A DNA stretch of 64,000 bases from Anaerocolumna sp. AGMB13020 (GTDB lineage: Bacteria > Bacillota > Clostridia > Lachnospirales > Lachnospiraceae). Position 1 is the stretch's first letter. Every line of letters begins with the position of its first letter. A program made the translations under genes and the position numbers. The DNA is taken from contig NZ_CP136910.1 in NCBI RefSeq assembly GCF_033100115.1, forward strand, positions 4,777,001-4,841,000, given 5' to 3'. Of this stretch, positions 1 to 7,659 are shown one piece after another. The notes below the pieces were generated by a model. That model was not told the origin of the DNA. It did no database searches and worked only from the letters and a program-made list of their open reading frames with translations.

Positions 1-171
1 TTTGCAGCATATGTTATAGAAAATAGGGCACATGACAACAATTTCATAATGCAGTCATTGTTGGATAATGAGACAGGTTTGATAGATACTGAATACATTG
101 ATAAAGTTTCTGAAATAACAAATGATGATTTGGAAAAATTAATTGAGCTGGAGACAAAATATGATTTGTAA
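1..171 (+). CDS. C-terminal end of an unidentified protein (5' partial)
   Basis: An open frame runs from the first base of the window to a TAA at 169-171, giving 56 residues of a C-terminus rich in Asn, Asp and Glu (ending LIELETKYDL). No motif is visible and I do not recognise the family. The stop overlaps the start of the next gene (ATG at 161) by 11 bases, so the two are almost certainly translated as a coupled pair. Such pairs in defence loci are often an ATPase followed by a small effector, but nothing in these residues proves an ATPase. The identity depends on sequence left of the window. Confidence 0.6.
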   Translation, partial: FAAYVIENRAHDNNFIMQSLLDNETGLIDTEYIDKVSEITNDDLEKLIELETKYDL

Positions 172-697
172 TAAACTATCATTATGTTTTGATGCAAAGA
201 AAAATTCTGGTGATTTTCGAGAATGTCCCAATATTCCTAGTAAATGCATAGAAAAAGAGGGTACTATATCAAACATAAAATGTGAAGAAAATGGTAAAAT
301 ATACATTTTACAAAATACAGATAATAAATATATTGTTTCGTATAAAATGGACGGTGGAGTTATCAAAGAGGATAGTACCGTACCTCCGGGAACAAATAAG
401 TGCGATTATTTATATTTAATCAATGAAAAGACCGAACCAATGGCTATAATAATAGAATTAAAAGGAACATCTGTAAAGAAAGCAATTACTCAACTTCTTG
501 GGACCATTGAGCTTTACGATAAAATTTTTAGTAATTGTTCTAAAGTATTTTGCAGAATTGTTGTAACTTCATCTACTCCAATGATCAAAGCTGAACCAGC
601 ATACATAAAACTATCAAAGAAAATACAATCGAAATTAAATGGAAATATTAAAATTCATGAAAAAAAATTTATTGAAAAATATACAGAACTTTTATAA
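161..697 (+). CDS. Small protein with PD-(D/E)XK nuclease-like motif
   Basis: A 178-residue protein. The ATG at 161 is chosen because GGAG lies 8 bases upstream and the start overlaps the preceding stop. An in-frame TTG at 143 lacks a better site. Residues D82, E99 and K101 are spaced as D-x16-E-L-K inside two predicted beta strands (KCDYLYL and AIIIELKG), followed by a helix with Q111. This is the usual layout of a PD-(D/E)XK nuclease core. Eight cysteines are scattered over the protein without a zinc-finger pattern. Base composition is strongly AT-rich like the other genes of the left arm. Inference: the effector half of a two-gene restriction or abortive-infection type module with the upstream gene. 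The nuclease assignment rests on motif spacing only. Confidence 0.6.
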   Translation: MICNKLSLCFDAKKNSGDFRECPNIPSKCIEKEGTISNIKCEENGKIYILQNTDNKYIVSYKMDGGVIKEDSTVPPGTNKCDYLYLINEKTEPMAIIIELKGTSVKKAITQLLGTIELYDKIFSNCSKVFCRIVVTSSTPMIKAEPAYIKLSKKIQSKLNGNIKIHEKKFIEKYTELL

Positions 698-738
698 TTT
701 TATTTTTATGTTTAACATAATTTTTTAATCTTATCAAT

Positions 739-793
739 AAAAAAATCCTAAAATTGCAGGTGTTATTCTTGTACTGTATTTTGAGGATTTTTT
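739..793 (+). terminator. Rho-independent terminator after the first gene pair
   Basis: AAAAAATCCT-AAAAT (739-754) pairs with ATTTTGAGGATTTTTT (778-793), with one bulge and a T-run forming the 3' side of the stem. It lies 42 bases after the stop at 697. Confidence 0.55.
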
Positions 794-962
794 AGTTTAA
801 TTTATTTGAAATAAATTATGTATACTGCAAAGTATAATTAATCATTCTCTTATAATTTGTAGTAGAACATAAAGTTGTAAAAGTCTGATAATTCTAGAAT
901 TAGCAAACTTAAAGTATTATTAAATATTTAATTTATATGTTTAAATCTAGGAGGATATAATT

Positions 963-2567
963 ATGAATCATATTGAAGAGGAAATAATTAAAAATGTATC
1001 TTCTTTTCGACAATTACCTTATTTATTTGTTGGAACAGGAATGTCTATGCGGTATTCAAATGCCCCGGACTGGAATATGCTCTTATTTACTGTTTGGAGT
1101 ATTTTAAATACAGATAAAGAAGAGCAAGAATTCAAACGATTAAGGCAAGGAATAGAAAATGAAATAAAAAGCAAATATGGAGATATTAATGATGAAGAAA
1201 AAAAATACTATATTAATCCTATTCTAGCATCTGTGTTACAAGAAAAATTTCATCACTCCTATTATAAAGATACTAATTTTCCCTCAAAAGTATTTACAAA
1301 AGAAGAAGATAAAGATATTCTTGATAAAAATTTCGATCCGTTTAAATACTATATTTCAAAAGAAATTAGTCAGTTAAAGTTAGATAAAACAAAACCTGAT
1401 TTTCCTGAAATAAGAGATTTAATGAGATATCAAAACAAAATTGCTGGTATAATAACTACAAACTATGATTCCATTTTAGAAGACCTATTTTCGGATTTTT
1501 CCGTAATGATAGGACAGGATAACATGTTATTAGCTAATTCATTTAATATATTTGAAATTTTTAAGATTCATGGTTGCGCAACCTCTCCGAATTCATTAAT
1601 TATAACTAATGAAGATTATTTAAGATTCAGAAGTAAGCTGAAATATTTGTCTGCAAAACTATTAACAATCTTCGTAGAACATCCAATAATATTTATTGGT
1701 TACGGCATGGGAGATATTAATGTAAGGAGTCTTTTTAAGGAGATTGCTGAATGTTTATCTAATGAGCAAATAAATAAAATTAAAAGTAATTTTATATTTC
1801 TAACTCCAGCATTTGGAAGTGAAGAAAAAAGTACTATTCGTGAGATTGTCTTTGGGAAAAGTACTATAGCGATGAAAGAATTTATCCTAAATGATTATTC
1901 AATATTTTATAAAGCTTTATCAAATATTCAAAGTTCATTACCAATTAAATTAGCTCGCAAGTTACAAGATATGGTCTGCAATTATGTTTACTCAGCAACT
2001 GCAACTAATAATATTCTTTTTGGAACAATAAATAGTCCTGACCTGGATGATAGTAAGGCAGCTATATATTTTGGAGAGCTTGATACTGTACGTCAAATTG
2101 GATTTAGTCACTATACTATTGATGATATATTAGAAGATGTGTTATTAGATAATAAATCATATTTAGTTAACGAGCAACTAATAACGAAAACATTTAAGAA
2201 TATAAGAAGTAGTGCCGGTACTACACTTTTACCAATTTATAAATATATTAAGGCTCTAAATTATAATATTAACAATATTCCAGATACATATAATATTATA
2301 AAAAGTTATAATGATGTAATGCCAACAAGTAGTGAAAGAAGAAGTATGGATAAAAGCCTTCAATTTAATAAAATAGCAGATATAGAGAATAAATTTCCCA
2401 ATCATATACCTAAACAAGTATGTTATATTAAAAAGTTTGCATCTTATATATCAGTAACTGAACTTGAGGATTATCTAAAAAAACATTATAGAACTCCTGA
2501 GTATATTAAGTATTTATCTACTTTTAAAAGACTTATAGCTTTATATGATTTTAAGAAATATAAATAA
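963..2567 (+). CDS. SIR2-domain protein, probable NAD-consuming defence effector
   Basis: A 534-residue protein started by an ATG with AGGAGG 8 bases upstream. The N-terminal half carries the SIR2 Rossmann landmarks in order: GTGMS (residues 24-28) as the NAD-binding glycine loop, TTNYD near 164-168, IHG near 201-203 with the catalytic-type histidine, and GYGMGD near 246-251. The Cys4 zinc module of deacetylase sirtuins is not seen. The C-terminal ~230 residues show no recognised motif and may be the sensor part. SIR2-like proteins of this architecture (ThsA, DSR, SIR2-HerA and relatives) deplete NAD during phage infection. Here no HerA, TIR or Argonaute partner is adjacent, so a single-gene system is the simplest reading. 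Neighbours are other AT-rich island genes and an integration scar lies 1.5 kb downstream. Confidence 0.8.
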   Translation: MNHIEEEIIKNVSSFRQLPYLFVGTGMSMRYSNAPDWNMLLFTVWSILNTDKEEQEFKRLRQGIENEIKSKYGDINDEEKKYYINPILASVLQEKFHHSYYKDTNFPSKVFTKEEDKDILDKNFDPFKYYISKEISQLKLDKTKPDFPEIRDLMRYQNKIAGIITTNYDSILEDLFSDFSVMIGQDNMLLANSFNIFEIFKIHGCATSPNSLIITNEDYLRFRSKLKYLSAKLLTIFVEHPIIFIGYGMGDINVRSLFKEIAECLSNEQINKIKSNFIFLTPAFGSEEKSTIREIVFGKSTIAMKEFILNDYSIFYKALSNIQSSLPIKLARKLQDMVCNYVYSATATNNILFGTINSPDLDDSKAAIYFGELDTVRQIGFSHYTIDDILEDVLLDNKSYLVNEQLITKTFKNIRSSAGTTLLPIYKYIKALNYNINNIPDTYNIIKSYNDVMPTSSERRSMDKSLQFNKIADIENKFPNHIPKQVCYIKKFASYISVTELEDYLKKHYRTPEYIKYLSTFKRLIALYDFKKYK

Positions 2568-2590
2568 AAGAAGGTACAATCCCCTTCTTT
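2567..2590 (+). terminator. Hairpin directly after the SIR2 gene
   Basis: AAAGAAGG (2567-2574) and CCTTCTTT (2583-2590) form a perfect 8-bp stem that begins at the last base of the stop codon. No uninterrupted T-run follows, so it may be an mRNA end-stabilising hairpin rather than a full terminator. Confidence 0.4.
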
Positions 2591-2751
2591 CATATCTTTA
2601 AAAAAAGACCATCCAGAAGGTTCATATACCTTGTACTTTTATTATATTATTTATATATGAAATTATACCATAAAAGTATTAAAAGTCAATTAGTTTCAGG
2701 AGAATTAGATCCTTGAATAGTAATAAAATACTATAGAATAAGTATATAAAT

Positions 2752-2777
2752 AAAAGCGCCTATATGGGTGCTTTTTT
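2752..2777 (+). terminator. Rho-independent terminator before the EcsC gene
   Basis: AAAAGCGCC and GGGTGCTTTT pair with one G-U wobble around a short TATAT loop, followed by TTTTTT. It closes transcription coming from the SIR2 gene just upstream of the EcsC-family gene. Confidence 0.6.
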
Positions 2778-2841
2778 CTTGCTGTTTAAAATAAGATAGT
2801 GTATAATAATGGAAAATAACAAGGGAATATGGAGTATATAT

Positions 2842-3465
2842 ATGGATGAGAGCAAAATTAAGCAGTTACTAGATACATGTTATGAAAAAGCTCTACAAGG
2901 ACTACCAACTAGCAAATCTGTTTATGATTTATCAGATCAATATTTAATAAAATATCGTGATCCTTATACAGCAGCTGATAAGTTGAAAATTAATCAAATT
3001 GCTAAGTGTGGTACTTCAGGTTTTATTACTGGACTTGGAGGTGTGATAACATTACCTATTGCAATACCTGCCAATATATCAAGTGTTATATATATACAAT
3101 TAAGAATGATTGCATGCATCGCTTATATTGGAGGATATGATCCCTCGGATGACGAAGTACAAACTATGGCATATGTATGCTTAACAGGGAGTGCAGCTGC
3201 TGACATCTTAAAAAAAGCTGGGATAAATATAGGCGAAAAAATAACTGTTAATTTGATAAAAAAAATCCCAGGAGCGGCACTAACTAAAATAAATCAAAAA
3301 GTTGGATTTCGATTTTTAACAAAGTTTGGAGAAAAAGGTGCAATTAATCTTGTAAAATTCGTCCCTTTAGTCGGTGGGGTAGTTGGCGGAGGTGTTGATA
3401 TAGTTGGAACAAAATTAATAGCAGACAATGCAATCAAGATGTTTATAGAAGGGAAAATTCAGTAA
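2842..3465 (+). CDS. EcsC family protein
   Basis: A 207-residue protein. The start at 2842 is preferred over an ATG at 2809 because GGAG stands 7 bases before it, while the upstream ATG has no ribosome site. The middle holds two hydrophobic, glycine-rich stretches (around GFITGLGGVITLP and ISSVIYIQLRMIACIAYI) and the C-terminus a third (FVPLVGGVVGGGVDIVG), the usual pattern of the EcsC family. The biochemical role of EcsC proteins is poorly defined. The gene is flanked by terminators on both sides, so it is probably its own transcription unit, and it converges on the small gene at 3573-3722. Confidence 0.75.
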   Translation: MDESKIKQLLDTCYEKALQGLPTSKSVYDLSDQYLIKYRDPYTAADKLKINQIAKCGTSGFITGLGGVITLPIAIPANISSVIYIQLRMIACIAYIGGYDPSDDEVQTMAYVCLTGSAAADILKKAGINIGEKITVNLIKKIPGAALTKINQKVGFRFLTKFGEKGAINLVKFVPLVGGVVGGGVDIVGTKLIADNAIKMFIEGKIQ

Positions 3466-3514
3466 TAATTCGGTGGAATTAATTAATTTTATACTATTCA
3501 CTTATTAAATATTT

Positions 3515-3543
3515 AAAACCACCGACTATATGCCGGTGGTTTT
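3515..3543. terminator. Bidirectional terminator between convergent genes
   Basis: AAAACCACCG (3515-3524) and CGGTGGTTTT (3534-3543) form a perfect 10-bp stem with A-rich and T-rich ends, so it can serve both the EcsC gene (+) and the 49-residue gene (-). Confidence 0.8.
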
Positions 3544-3572
3544 AGTATGTAGAATTCTGTGGAAAACATAAA

Positions 3573-3722
3573 TTATTTTTTCCAATTGTCGTAAAATTCT
3601 TTGATCCCATTATATAATTCGGGTATATCCTCTTCATCAACCTCGTTTAACATATCAATTATAACTTTCTTCATTTCGTCATTTGATAATTTATCGAATT
3701 CTTCTTCTGTTGGGTAATTCAT
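3573..3722 (-). CDS. 49-residue acidic hypothetical protein
   Basis: A short reading frame with a near-ideal ribosome site: TTGGAGG lies 7-8 bases before the ATG at 3720-3722 (reverse strand). The product starts MNYPTEEEFDKLSND and ends EFYDNWKK. It is strongly acidic in its first 35 residues, helical in character, and has no membrane segment or Cys pair. I do not recognise the family. It is convergent with the EcsC gene and shares its terminator. Small acidic proteins in such islands may be antitoxins, immunity proteins or anti-defence proteins, but nothing here decides that. The quality of the ribosome site is the main support that it is translated. Confidence 0.6.
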   Translation of the reverse strand: MNYPTEEEFDKLSNDEMKKVIIDMLNEVDEEDIPELYNGIKEFYDNWKK

Positions 3723-3998
3723 TAAATAACCTCCAAGTTAAATTATAGACTTAGTATGGTGCAAATAGAACATTTTGTCAATATTTTATATATATGAAAT
3801 CACGAATTATATTACTGCTAAAAATAAAGTTCAGAAGAGGGAAAGTGCATATCATATCACATTTTTCTTGTCCTTTTTCTTGTCAATTTACCCATTTTAG
3901 GCTTACGAGAAACACTAGTACATATAACCAGTAAAAGATAGAAGCACTGATTTTACTGTAATTTATAGCAGATAGTAATAATTAATATACATAGTATT

Positions 3999-4045
3999 TC
4001 GCCTTGCCAAGGCGAGGGTCGCGGGTTCGAATCCCGTCTCGCGCT
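3999..4045 (+). other. 3' half of tRNA-Gly(GCC): att-site remnant
   Basis: The bases give a complete anticodon arm (TCGCC-TTGCCAA-GGCGA, anticodon GCC), variable loop, T-arm with GGTTCGAAT, and the 3' acceptor strand ending TCGCGCT. The D-arm and 5' acceptor strand are absent, since the preceding bases are unrelated AT-rich DNA. Elements that integrate into tRNA genes with a tyrosine recombinase rebuild the 3' half at their far end, so this is read as the right attachment site of an element lying to the left. It is not a functional tRNA. Confidence 0.75.
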
Positions 4046-4049
4046 TACG

Positions 4050-4077
4050 AAATCCCTTGATTTTCAAGGGATTTTTT
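4050..4077 (+). terminator. Terminator carried with the tRNA-Gly remnant
   Basis: AAATCCCTTGA and TCAAGGGATTT form an 11-bp perfect stem with a 3-base loop, followed by more Ts, immediately after the tRNA 3' end. It resembles the native terminator of the tRNA gene duplicated with the attachment site. Confidence 0.75.
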
Positions 4078-4088
4078 ATTGCGCTGAT

Positions 4089-4107
4089 ATGTGCACCGTA
4101 TGTGCAC
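4089..4107 (+). repeat. Direct repeat ATGTGCAC x2, possible integrase arm sites
   Basis: Two copies of ATGTGCAC begin 11 bases apart (4089 and 4100), 44 bases inside the first attachment remnant and next to the integrase tail. A matching pair lies at 4654 and 4666 near the second remnant. Confidence 0.4.
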
Positions 4108-4114
4108 TACTATT

Positions 4115-4288
4115 TTATGCTCTTTCTATCACTTTTTTCAGAGCTTTATTCATAATATCTAAGTTCTCACGTTCCGTATTGGGATTGTAAATATAACTAA
4201 GAGTAGTGCAATGGGACTTTTGCATATAAATTCCTGCAACTCTACAATATTTGCCAAGCCAATAGGTTACTGTTCTTGCAGATAATAA
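4115..4288 (-). pseudogene. C-terminal remnant of a tyrosine-recombinase integrase
   Basis: The reverse strand encodes about 55 residues that end in a stop 70 bases from the tRNA remnant. The segment TTLSYIYNPNTEREN followed by a helical tail resembles the extreme C-terminus of site-specific integrases, where the catalytic tyrosine lies in a TxxxYxxxP-type context. The Arg-His-x-x-Arg region and all N-terminal domains are missing, so this cannot be active. Its position beside a tRNA attachment remnant, reading toward it, is the standard place for the int gene of a tRNA-integrated island. The boundaries of the remnant at its upstream end are uncertain. Confidence 0.5.
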
Positions 4289-4482
4289 TGAAAACAAAAA
4301 ACATATTGATGCATAAAGTTATCACGTATTTATTATTGTCCCTTTGTGCGGCATGTATATCGCTTCATTTAACTATATATGGAGTACAATTTGTACAAGA
4401 GGTTCAAGATTCGCAGTTAGCTTCTATAAATCACGAATACAACAATTCTGGTGCTGGCAACAACAATTCAATAAACGATTAA
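4288..4482 (+). CDS. Possible small membrane protein in the integration scar
   Basis: A 64-residue frame from the ATG at 4288 with one hydrophobic segment (VITYLLLSLCAACISLHL) and an Asn/Ser-rich tail. No ribosome site is visible before the start, and the frame abuts the decayed integrase. A second hydrophobic frame without a clear start follows to about 4677. Either could be a vestige of a phage or island gene. I would not be surprised if neither is expressed. Confidence 0.25.
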   Translation: MKTKNILMHKVITYLLLSLCAACISLHLTIYGVQFVQEVQDSQLASINHEYNNSGAGNNNSIND

Positions 4483-4653
4483 TTAATTAGTAATAATCTT
4501 AATCGTATTAAAGTAATTAATAATTCTGGATTACTATTTTTTTTAGCAGGCTCATTTAACATAATACATTCAAACTCAAGCGAAAAGGCACTCAGTTCAA
4601 AGACATATAAAAGAAATTGCACGATCATTGGCTCACTATTTTTACTAATAAAT

Positions 4654-4673
4654 ATGTGTACTATTATGTGCAC
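4654..4673 (+). repeat. Second pair of ATGTG(C/T)AC repeats
   Basis: ATGTGTAC at 4654 and ATGTGCAC at 4666 start 12 bases apart, mirroring the pair at 4089/4100. They lie about 55 bases before the second tRNA remnant. Confidence 0.35.
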
Positions 4674-4729
4674 ATAAATCAGAAGTGGATGGAACCCCTT
4701 TCTTTTCTGTATTTTAGGAGTGGACTATG

Positions 4730-4751
4730 GTTCGAATCCCGTCGCGAGCTC
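4730..4751 (+). other. Second tRNA 3'-end remnant (att site)
   Basis: GGTTCGAATCCCGTC, identical to 15 bases of the T-arm in the tRNA-Gly remnant at 4026-4040, followed by GCGAGCT in acceptor position. No anticodon arm precedes it. It is followed by its own terminator. The shared 15 bases are the likely recombination core. Confidence 0.55.
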
Positions 4752-4761
4752 TTCTTAATTA

Positions 4762-4800
4762 GCCAGAAGTCCTTTATTTAAGAGGCTTCTGGTGTTTTTT
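4762..4800 (+). terminator. Terminator after the second tRNA remnant
   Basis: CCAGAAG (4763-4769) pairs with CTTCTGG (4786-4792), extended by flanking bases, then TGTTTTTT. This is probably the terminator of the original tRNA gene at this locus. Confidence 0.65.
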
Positions 4801-5107
4801 CGTTCAGGGAGTTTTGAGTATAACAAGTCCATTCACATATGAAAGAACAATTTTGCAATATAAGCATTATTGGTAAATGTTGCCATGTGTAATATTGGGT
4901 GATATAATGATTGATGCTAGAGTGATAGAGTTATTATTAAGCTTTATACCATTATGTTCGTCTCAGTTGTTTACAATTGCGAATTAATTTTTTAAATTCA
5001 AATATATCAAGAAAGACCTATTAACAATAACCTTGCAGATTTGTTCTAAAAATGTAAGGTTATTATTTTTGGGTTATTATATCCTTATTACGAAAGGACG
5101 GTATGAT
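4801..5107. other. Intergenic region, nothing recognised
   Basis: An AT-rich spacer between the integration scar and the AraC/GyrI gene. I see no convincing gene, hairpin or promoter beyond generic AT-rich hexamers. Confidence 0.4.
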
Positions 5108-5980
5108 ATGGAATTTTTGAATCGAATGACAGAGGTTATAAATTATATCGAAGAGCATGTTACTGATGACTTTAATCTTACCGATGTAGCAAAAATAGTT
5201 TGCTGTGATGTATATCAATTTGGAAGAATATTTTCATACGTAGTTGGTATATCACTTGCAGAATATGTACGTAACAGGAGGTTGTCACTAGCAGCCTTGG
5301 AACTACAAAACGGAAATGTCAAAGTTATTGATATTGCTCTTAAATATGGTTATAGCTCTCCAGAATCATTTGCTCGTGCATTTCGCGAGATGCATGGTGT
5401 GTCACCAAAAGAAGCATATGCAAAAGGTGTTACTCTCAGAATGTATCCATGTATCGACTTTCAAATTTCAATTAAAGGAGTTGTCAACATGGATTATCGA
5501 ATCGAAGAAATAAGTACTATTAAGTGCGTGGGGGTTTCGTATAATGTTGTTCAAGCCAAGGATGTTTGGACGAATGCATGGGAAAAATTTATAGACATAC
5601 CTGATGAAAAATTAGGTGGATCCCCTGACCAAATACTAGCATGCAAACATCATCTGTATCGAGCGCCCCTTTGGCAAATCGGTCTTGCTCATAATTTAGA
5701 AAACGGTGACTTGGTTATGTCAATTGGTGCTGAAGATGCAGGCGGTGAATATCCAGGATTTGACTATTTTGAAATACCAGCTGGAACATGGGCGAAGTTC
5801 AAAGAAAATGGTACTATGCCAAGTGGTATTGGAGCGCTTTATACGAAAATTTTCACTGAATGGCTTCCGTCAAGTGGATATGAACAGTCAATGAAGACAT
5901 CTATAGAAATTTATCCGCCAGGAAATTCGCAAAGCGAAGAATATACATTTGAAGTTTGGATTCCAATCAAGAAAAAATAA
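5108..5980 (+). CDS. AraC-family regulator with GyrI-like effector-binding domain
   Basis: A 290-residue protein, start at 5108 supported by GAAAGGACGG upstream. Residues ~1-105 are the two helix-turn-helix AraC/XylS DNA-binding domain (LTDVAKIV...FGRIFSYVVG and VIDIALKYGYSSPESFARAFREM). After a short linker the C-terminal ~155 residues match the GyrI-like / AraC effector-binding fold, ending in the FEVWIPI strand typical of that domain. Known members (Rob, SbmC, BmrR type) bind drugs or small amphiphilic molecules, so a multidrug or stress response role is plausible. No transporter is adjacent, so the target is not evident. A strong terminator follows. Confidence 0.85.
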   Translation: MEFLNRMTEVINYIEEHVTDDFNLTDVAKIVCCDVYQFGRIFSYVVGISLAEYVRNRRLSLAALELQNGNVKVIDIALKYGYSSPESFARAFREMHGVSPKEAYAKGVTLRMYPCIDFQISIKGVVNMDYRIEEISTIKCVGVSYNVVQAKDVWTNAWEKFIDIPDEKLGGSPDQILACKHHLYRAPLWQIGLAHNLENGDLVMSIGAEDAGGEYPGFDYFEIPAGTWAKFKENGTMPSGIGALYTKIFTEWLPSSGYEQSMKTSIEIYPPGNSQSEEYTFEVWIPIKKK

Positions 5981-6013
5981 CTATATTCCCCGACCAGGCT
6001 TAATGAAAGAGGG

Positions 6014-6050
6014 CAGGAAAGCTAGTAAAATTATGCTTTCCTGTTTTTTT
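6014..6050 (+). terminator. Strong Rho-independent terminator
   Basis: CAGGAAAGC and GCTTTCCTG form a perfect 9-bp stem followed by seven Ts, 34 bases after the AraC/GyrI stop. Confidence 0.9.
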
Positions 6051-6083
6051 AGTTTCTGAAATAATGTGTACAGCATCCTTTTG

Positions 6084-6128
6084 TTTCTATATAACATAGG
6101 CTAACCGCTATAGTACTTTATATAGAAA
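6084..6128. repeat. Inverted repeat in the gap before the XRE-methyltransferase gene
   Basis: TTTCTATATAA (6084-6094) and TTATATAGAAA (6118-6128) are perfect 11-bp complements, with an inner ATAG/CTAT pair. It has no T-run, so it is a cruciform or operator-like element rather than a terminator. The rest of 6051-6394 shows no gene. Confidence 0.45.
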
Positions 6129-6394
6129 TATTATAGTGTGGATTAATTGCATGAGTTTCGATATATTTGAACAAGTAAAAAGTTTTCATGCAAACAATTA
6201 GATAGAATTCTTGGTTGAGTTTCTATTATAATTGAATATGTGACGAGCCTTATGAAAATATATCCAGATAAGGGTTATACGAATAGTTGTATGATAATCA
6301 ACAGACACGTTACCTTACATCTCCTAAGAGTGTATTGGTAATGAAGCGATTTTTATTTATACTATACTTAATAAACGAGAAGGAGTTGTACGAA

Positions 6395-7363
6395 ATGAAT
6401 ATTGGTTTAACAATAAAGAAGCTTAGAAATCAGAAGAATGTAAGTCAGAAAGAACTGTCCGAACAACTTAATGTTTCATGTCAGACAATAAGTAAATGGG
6501 AAAATGATAATACCTATCCAGATATAAGCATGATACCTATTATTGCAGATTATTTTCATGTTACGATAGACACGCTTTTTCATGGTGTGATAGAAAGTGC
6601 GGACGATGTTATTCCGGGGGCAATGAAAGACAATCTTAGTGAAAATAACGAAGGCTGGAATCTTGCACAGAAAAATGGATGGACAGGAACCATTCTCCCT
6701 GCGTATGGTTCTTATACTCCCACCGAAGAAAAATTATGCCTGTTTGATGGTATAGAGGATAAATCTGTTCTTGAAATTGCATGTGGAGATGGAAGGTCAT
6801 TACTATATTTAGCAGGAAAGGGTGCGAAAGAATTATATGGTCTTGATATTTCGGAAAAACAAATTGAAGTGGCAAAAGACAATTTAAAGAGTAACAAAGT
6901 TAAAGCAACTCTTTTCGTGTCTCCAATGGAGGTTAACCCTGGAATCCCTTTTCATCACTTTGATTGTGTGTACTCTATATATGGCATTGGCTGGGCACAG
7001 GACTTGTATAAAGTATTTGGACTTATCTCTAAATATCTTAAGCCAAAGGGCAGATTCATTTTTTCGTGGGACAACCCAATGCTGCCGTGCATAAAAGAGA
7101 AAGACGGCGAGTACCTGATTACTGAATCATATGTTAAAGAACAGGAGAGACAGTGGACCAAGTTTGGAGAACCCTTTACCACCAGGAACTGGAAGCTTTC
7201 TTCATACATAAATGCGCTTATCGGTTCAGGCTTTGAAATAGAAAGGATAATAGAAGAATCCGATGACTACTCAGATTCTGCACCTTTTATGGATAAATAC
7301 TATTCTGAACATAAAGCTTCAATAATCAATCATACGGTAATAATAAGGGCTCGTAAGAAATAA
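6395..7363 (+). CDS. XRE-type HTH fused to a SAM-dependent methyltransferase
   Basis: A 322-residue protein; the ATG at 6395 follows AAGGAG by 8 bases. Residues 1-66 are a Cro/C1-type helix-turn-helix (KNVSQKELSEQLNVS, then TISKWENDNTYPDI). After a ~50-residue linker, residues ~125-285 form a class I methyltransferase: motif I is VLEIACGDGRSLLYLA, followed by LYGLDIS, and FDCVYSIYGIG at motif IV. The methyltransferase looks like a small-molecule (UbiE/Methyltransf_11) type. Substrate is unknown. The fusion suggests a regulator whose DNA binding responds to, or is coupled with, a SAM-dependent reaction. No operon partner is adjacent, so it may regulate itself or a distant target. Confidence 0.85.
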   Translation: MNIGLTIKKLRNQKNVSQKELSEQLNVSCQTISKWENDNTYPDISMIPIIADYFHVTIDTLFHGVIESADDVIPGAMKDNLSENNEGWNLAQKNGWTGTILPAYGSYTPTEEKLCLFDGIEDKSVLEIACGDGRSLLYLAGKGAKELYGLDISEKQIEVAKDNLKSNKVKATLFVSPMEVNPGIPFHHFDCVYSIYGIGWAQDLYKVFGLISKYLKPKGRFIFSWDNPMLPCIKEKDGEYLITESYVKEQERQWTKFGEPFTTRNWKLSSYINALIGSGFEIERIIEESDDYSDSAPFMDKYYSEHKASIINHTVIIRARKK

Positions 7364-7384
7364 AATGCCAACTCAAATAGCGGA

Positions 7385-7501
7385 TTAGAGATGAAAATCA
7401 TCTAAATCAAAATGTTGAAAATTTAACGGTTGTGCCAACTCTGCGCCAACGGTTGTTTTTCCTGTACCCAATGCACGGAAAATTATTATCCCTCTGGACA
7501 C
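7385..7501 (-). pseudogene. 5' fragment of a P-loop kinase gene
   Basis: On the reverse strand a GTG at 7499-7501 preceded by AAGAGGTG opens a 38-residue frame beginning SRGIIIFRALGTGKTTVGAELA and then a DLDD motif before a stop at 7385. GTGKTT is a Walker A loop and the layout resembles the N-terminus of a shikimate-kinase-like small nucleotide kinase. The rest of the fold (about 140 residues) is missing, so this is a truncated relic. Confidence 0.5.
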
Positions 7502-7659
7502 TAGGTCACCTCTTAAAGTATTAGTAGTATTGTAACCCTGTTAAATGTGATAATTATATACATTATGTATATTAATTCATAGGAAAAAAATTGATTATGG
7601 AATTATTTCAGATGGTTGATAATAAGCTTAAACGAAAGCAAGATTAAGGGGTAACTAGG

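Noticed and set aside
3999..4045. Functional tRNA-Gly gene
   Set aside because: The D-arm and 5' acceptor strand are missing; only the 3' half is present.
4479..4673. 64-codon reverse-strand frame in the integration scar
   Set aside because: No ribosome site, and it lies opposite another hydrophobic frame in decayed DNA.
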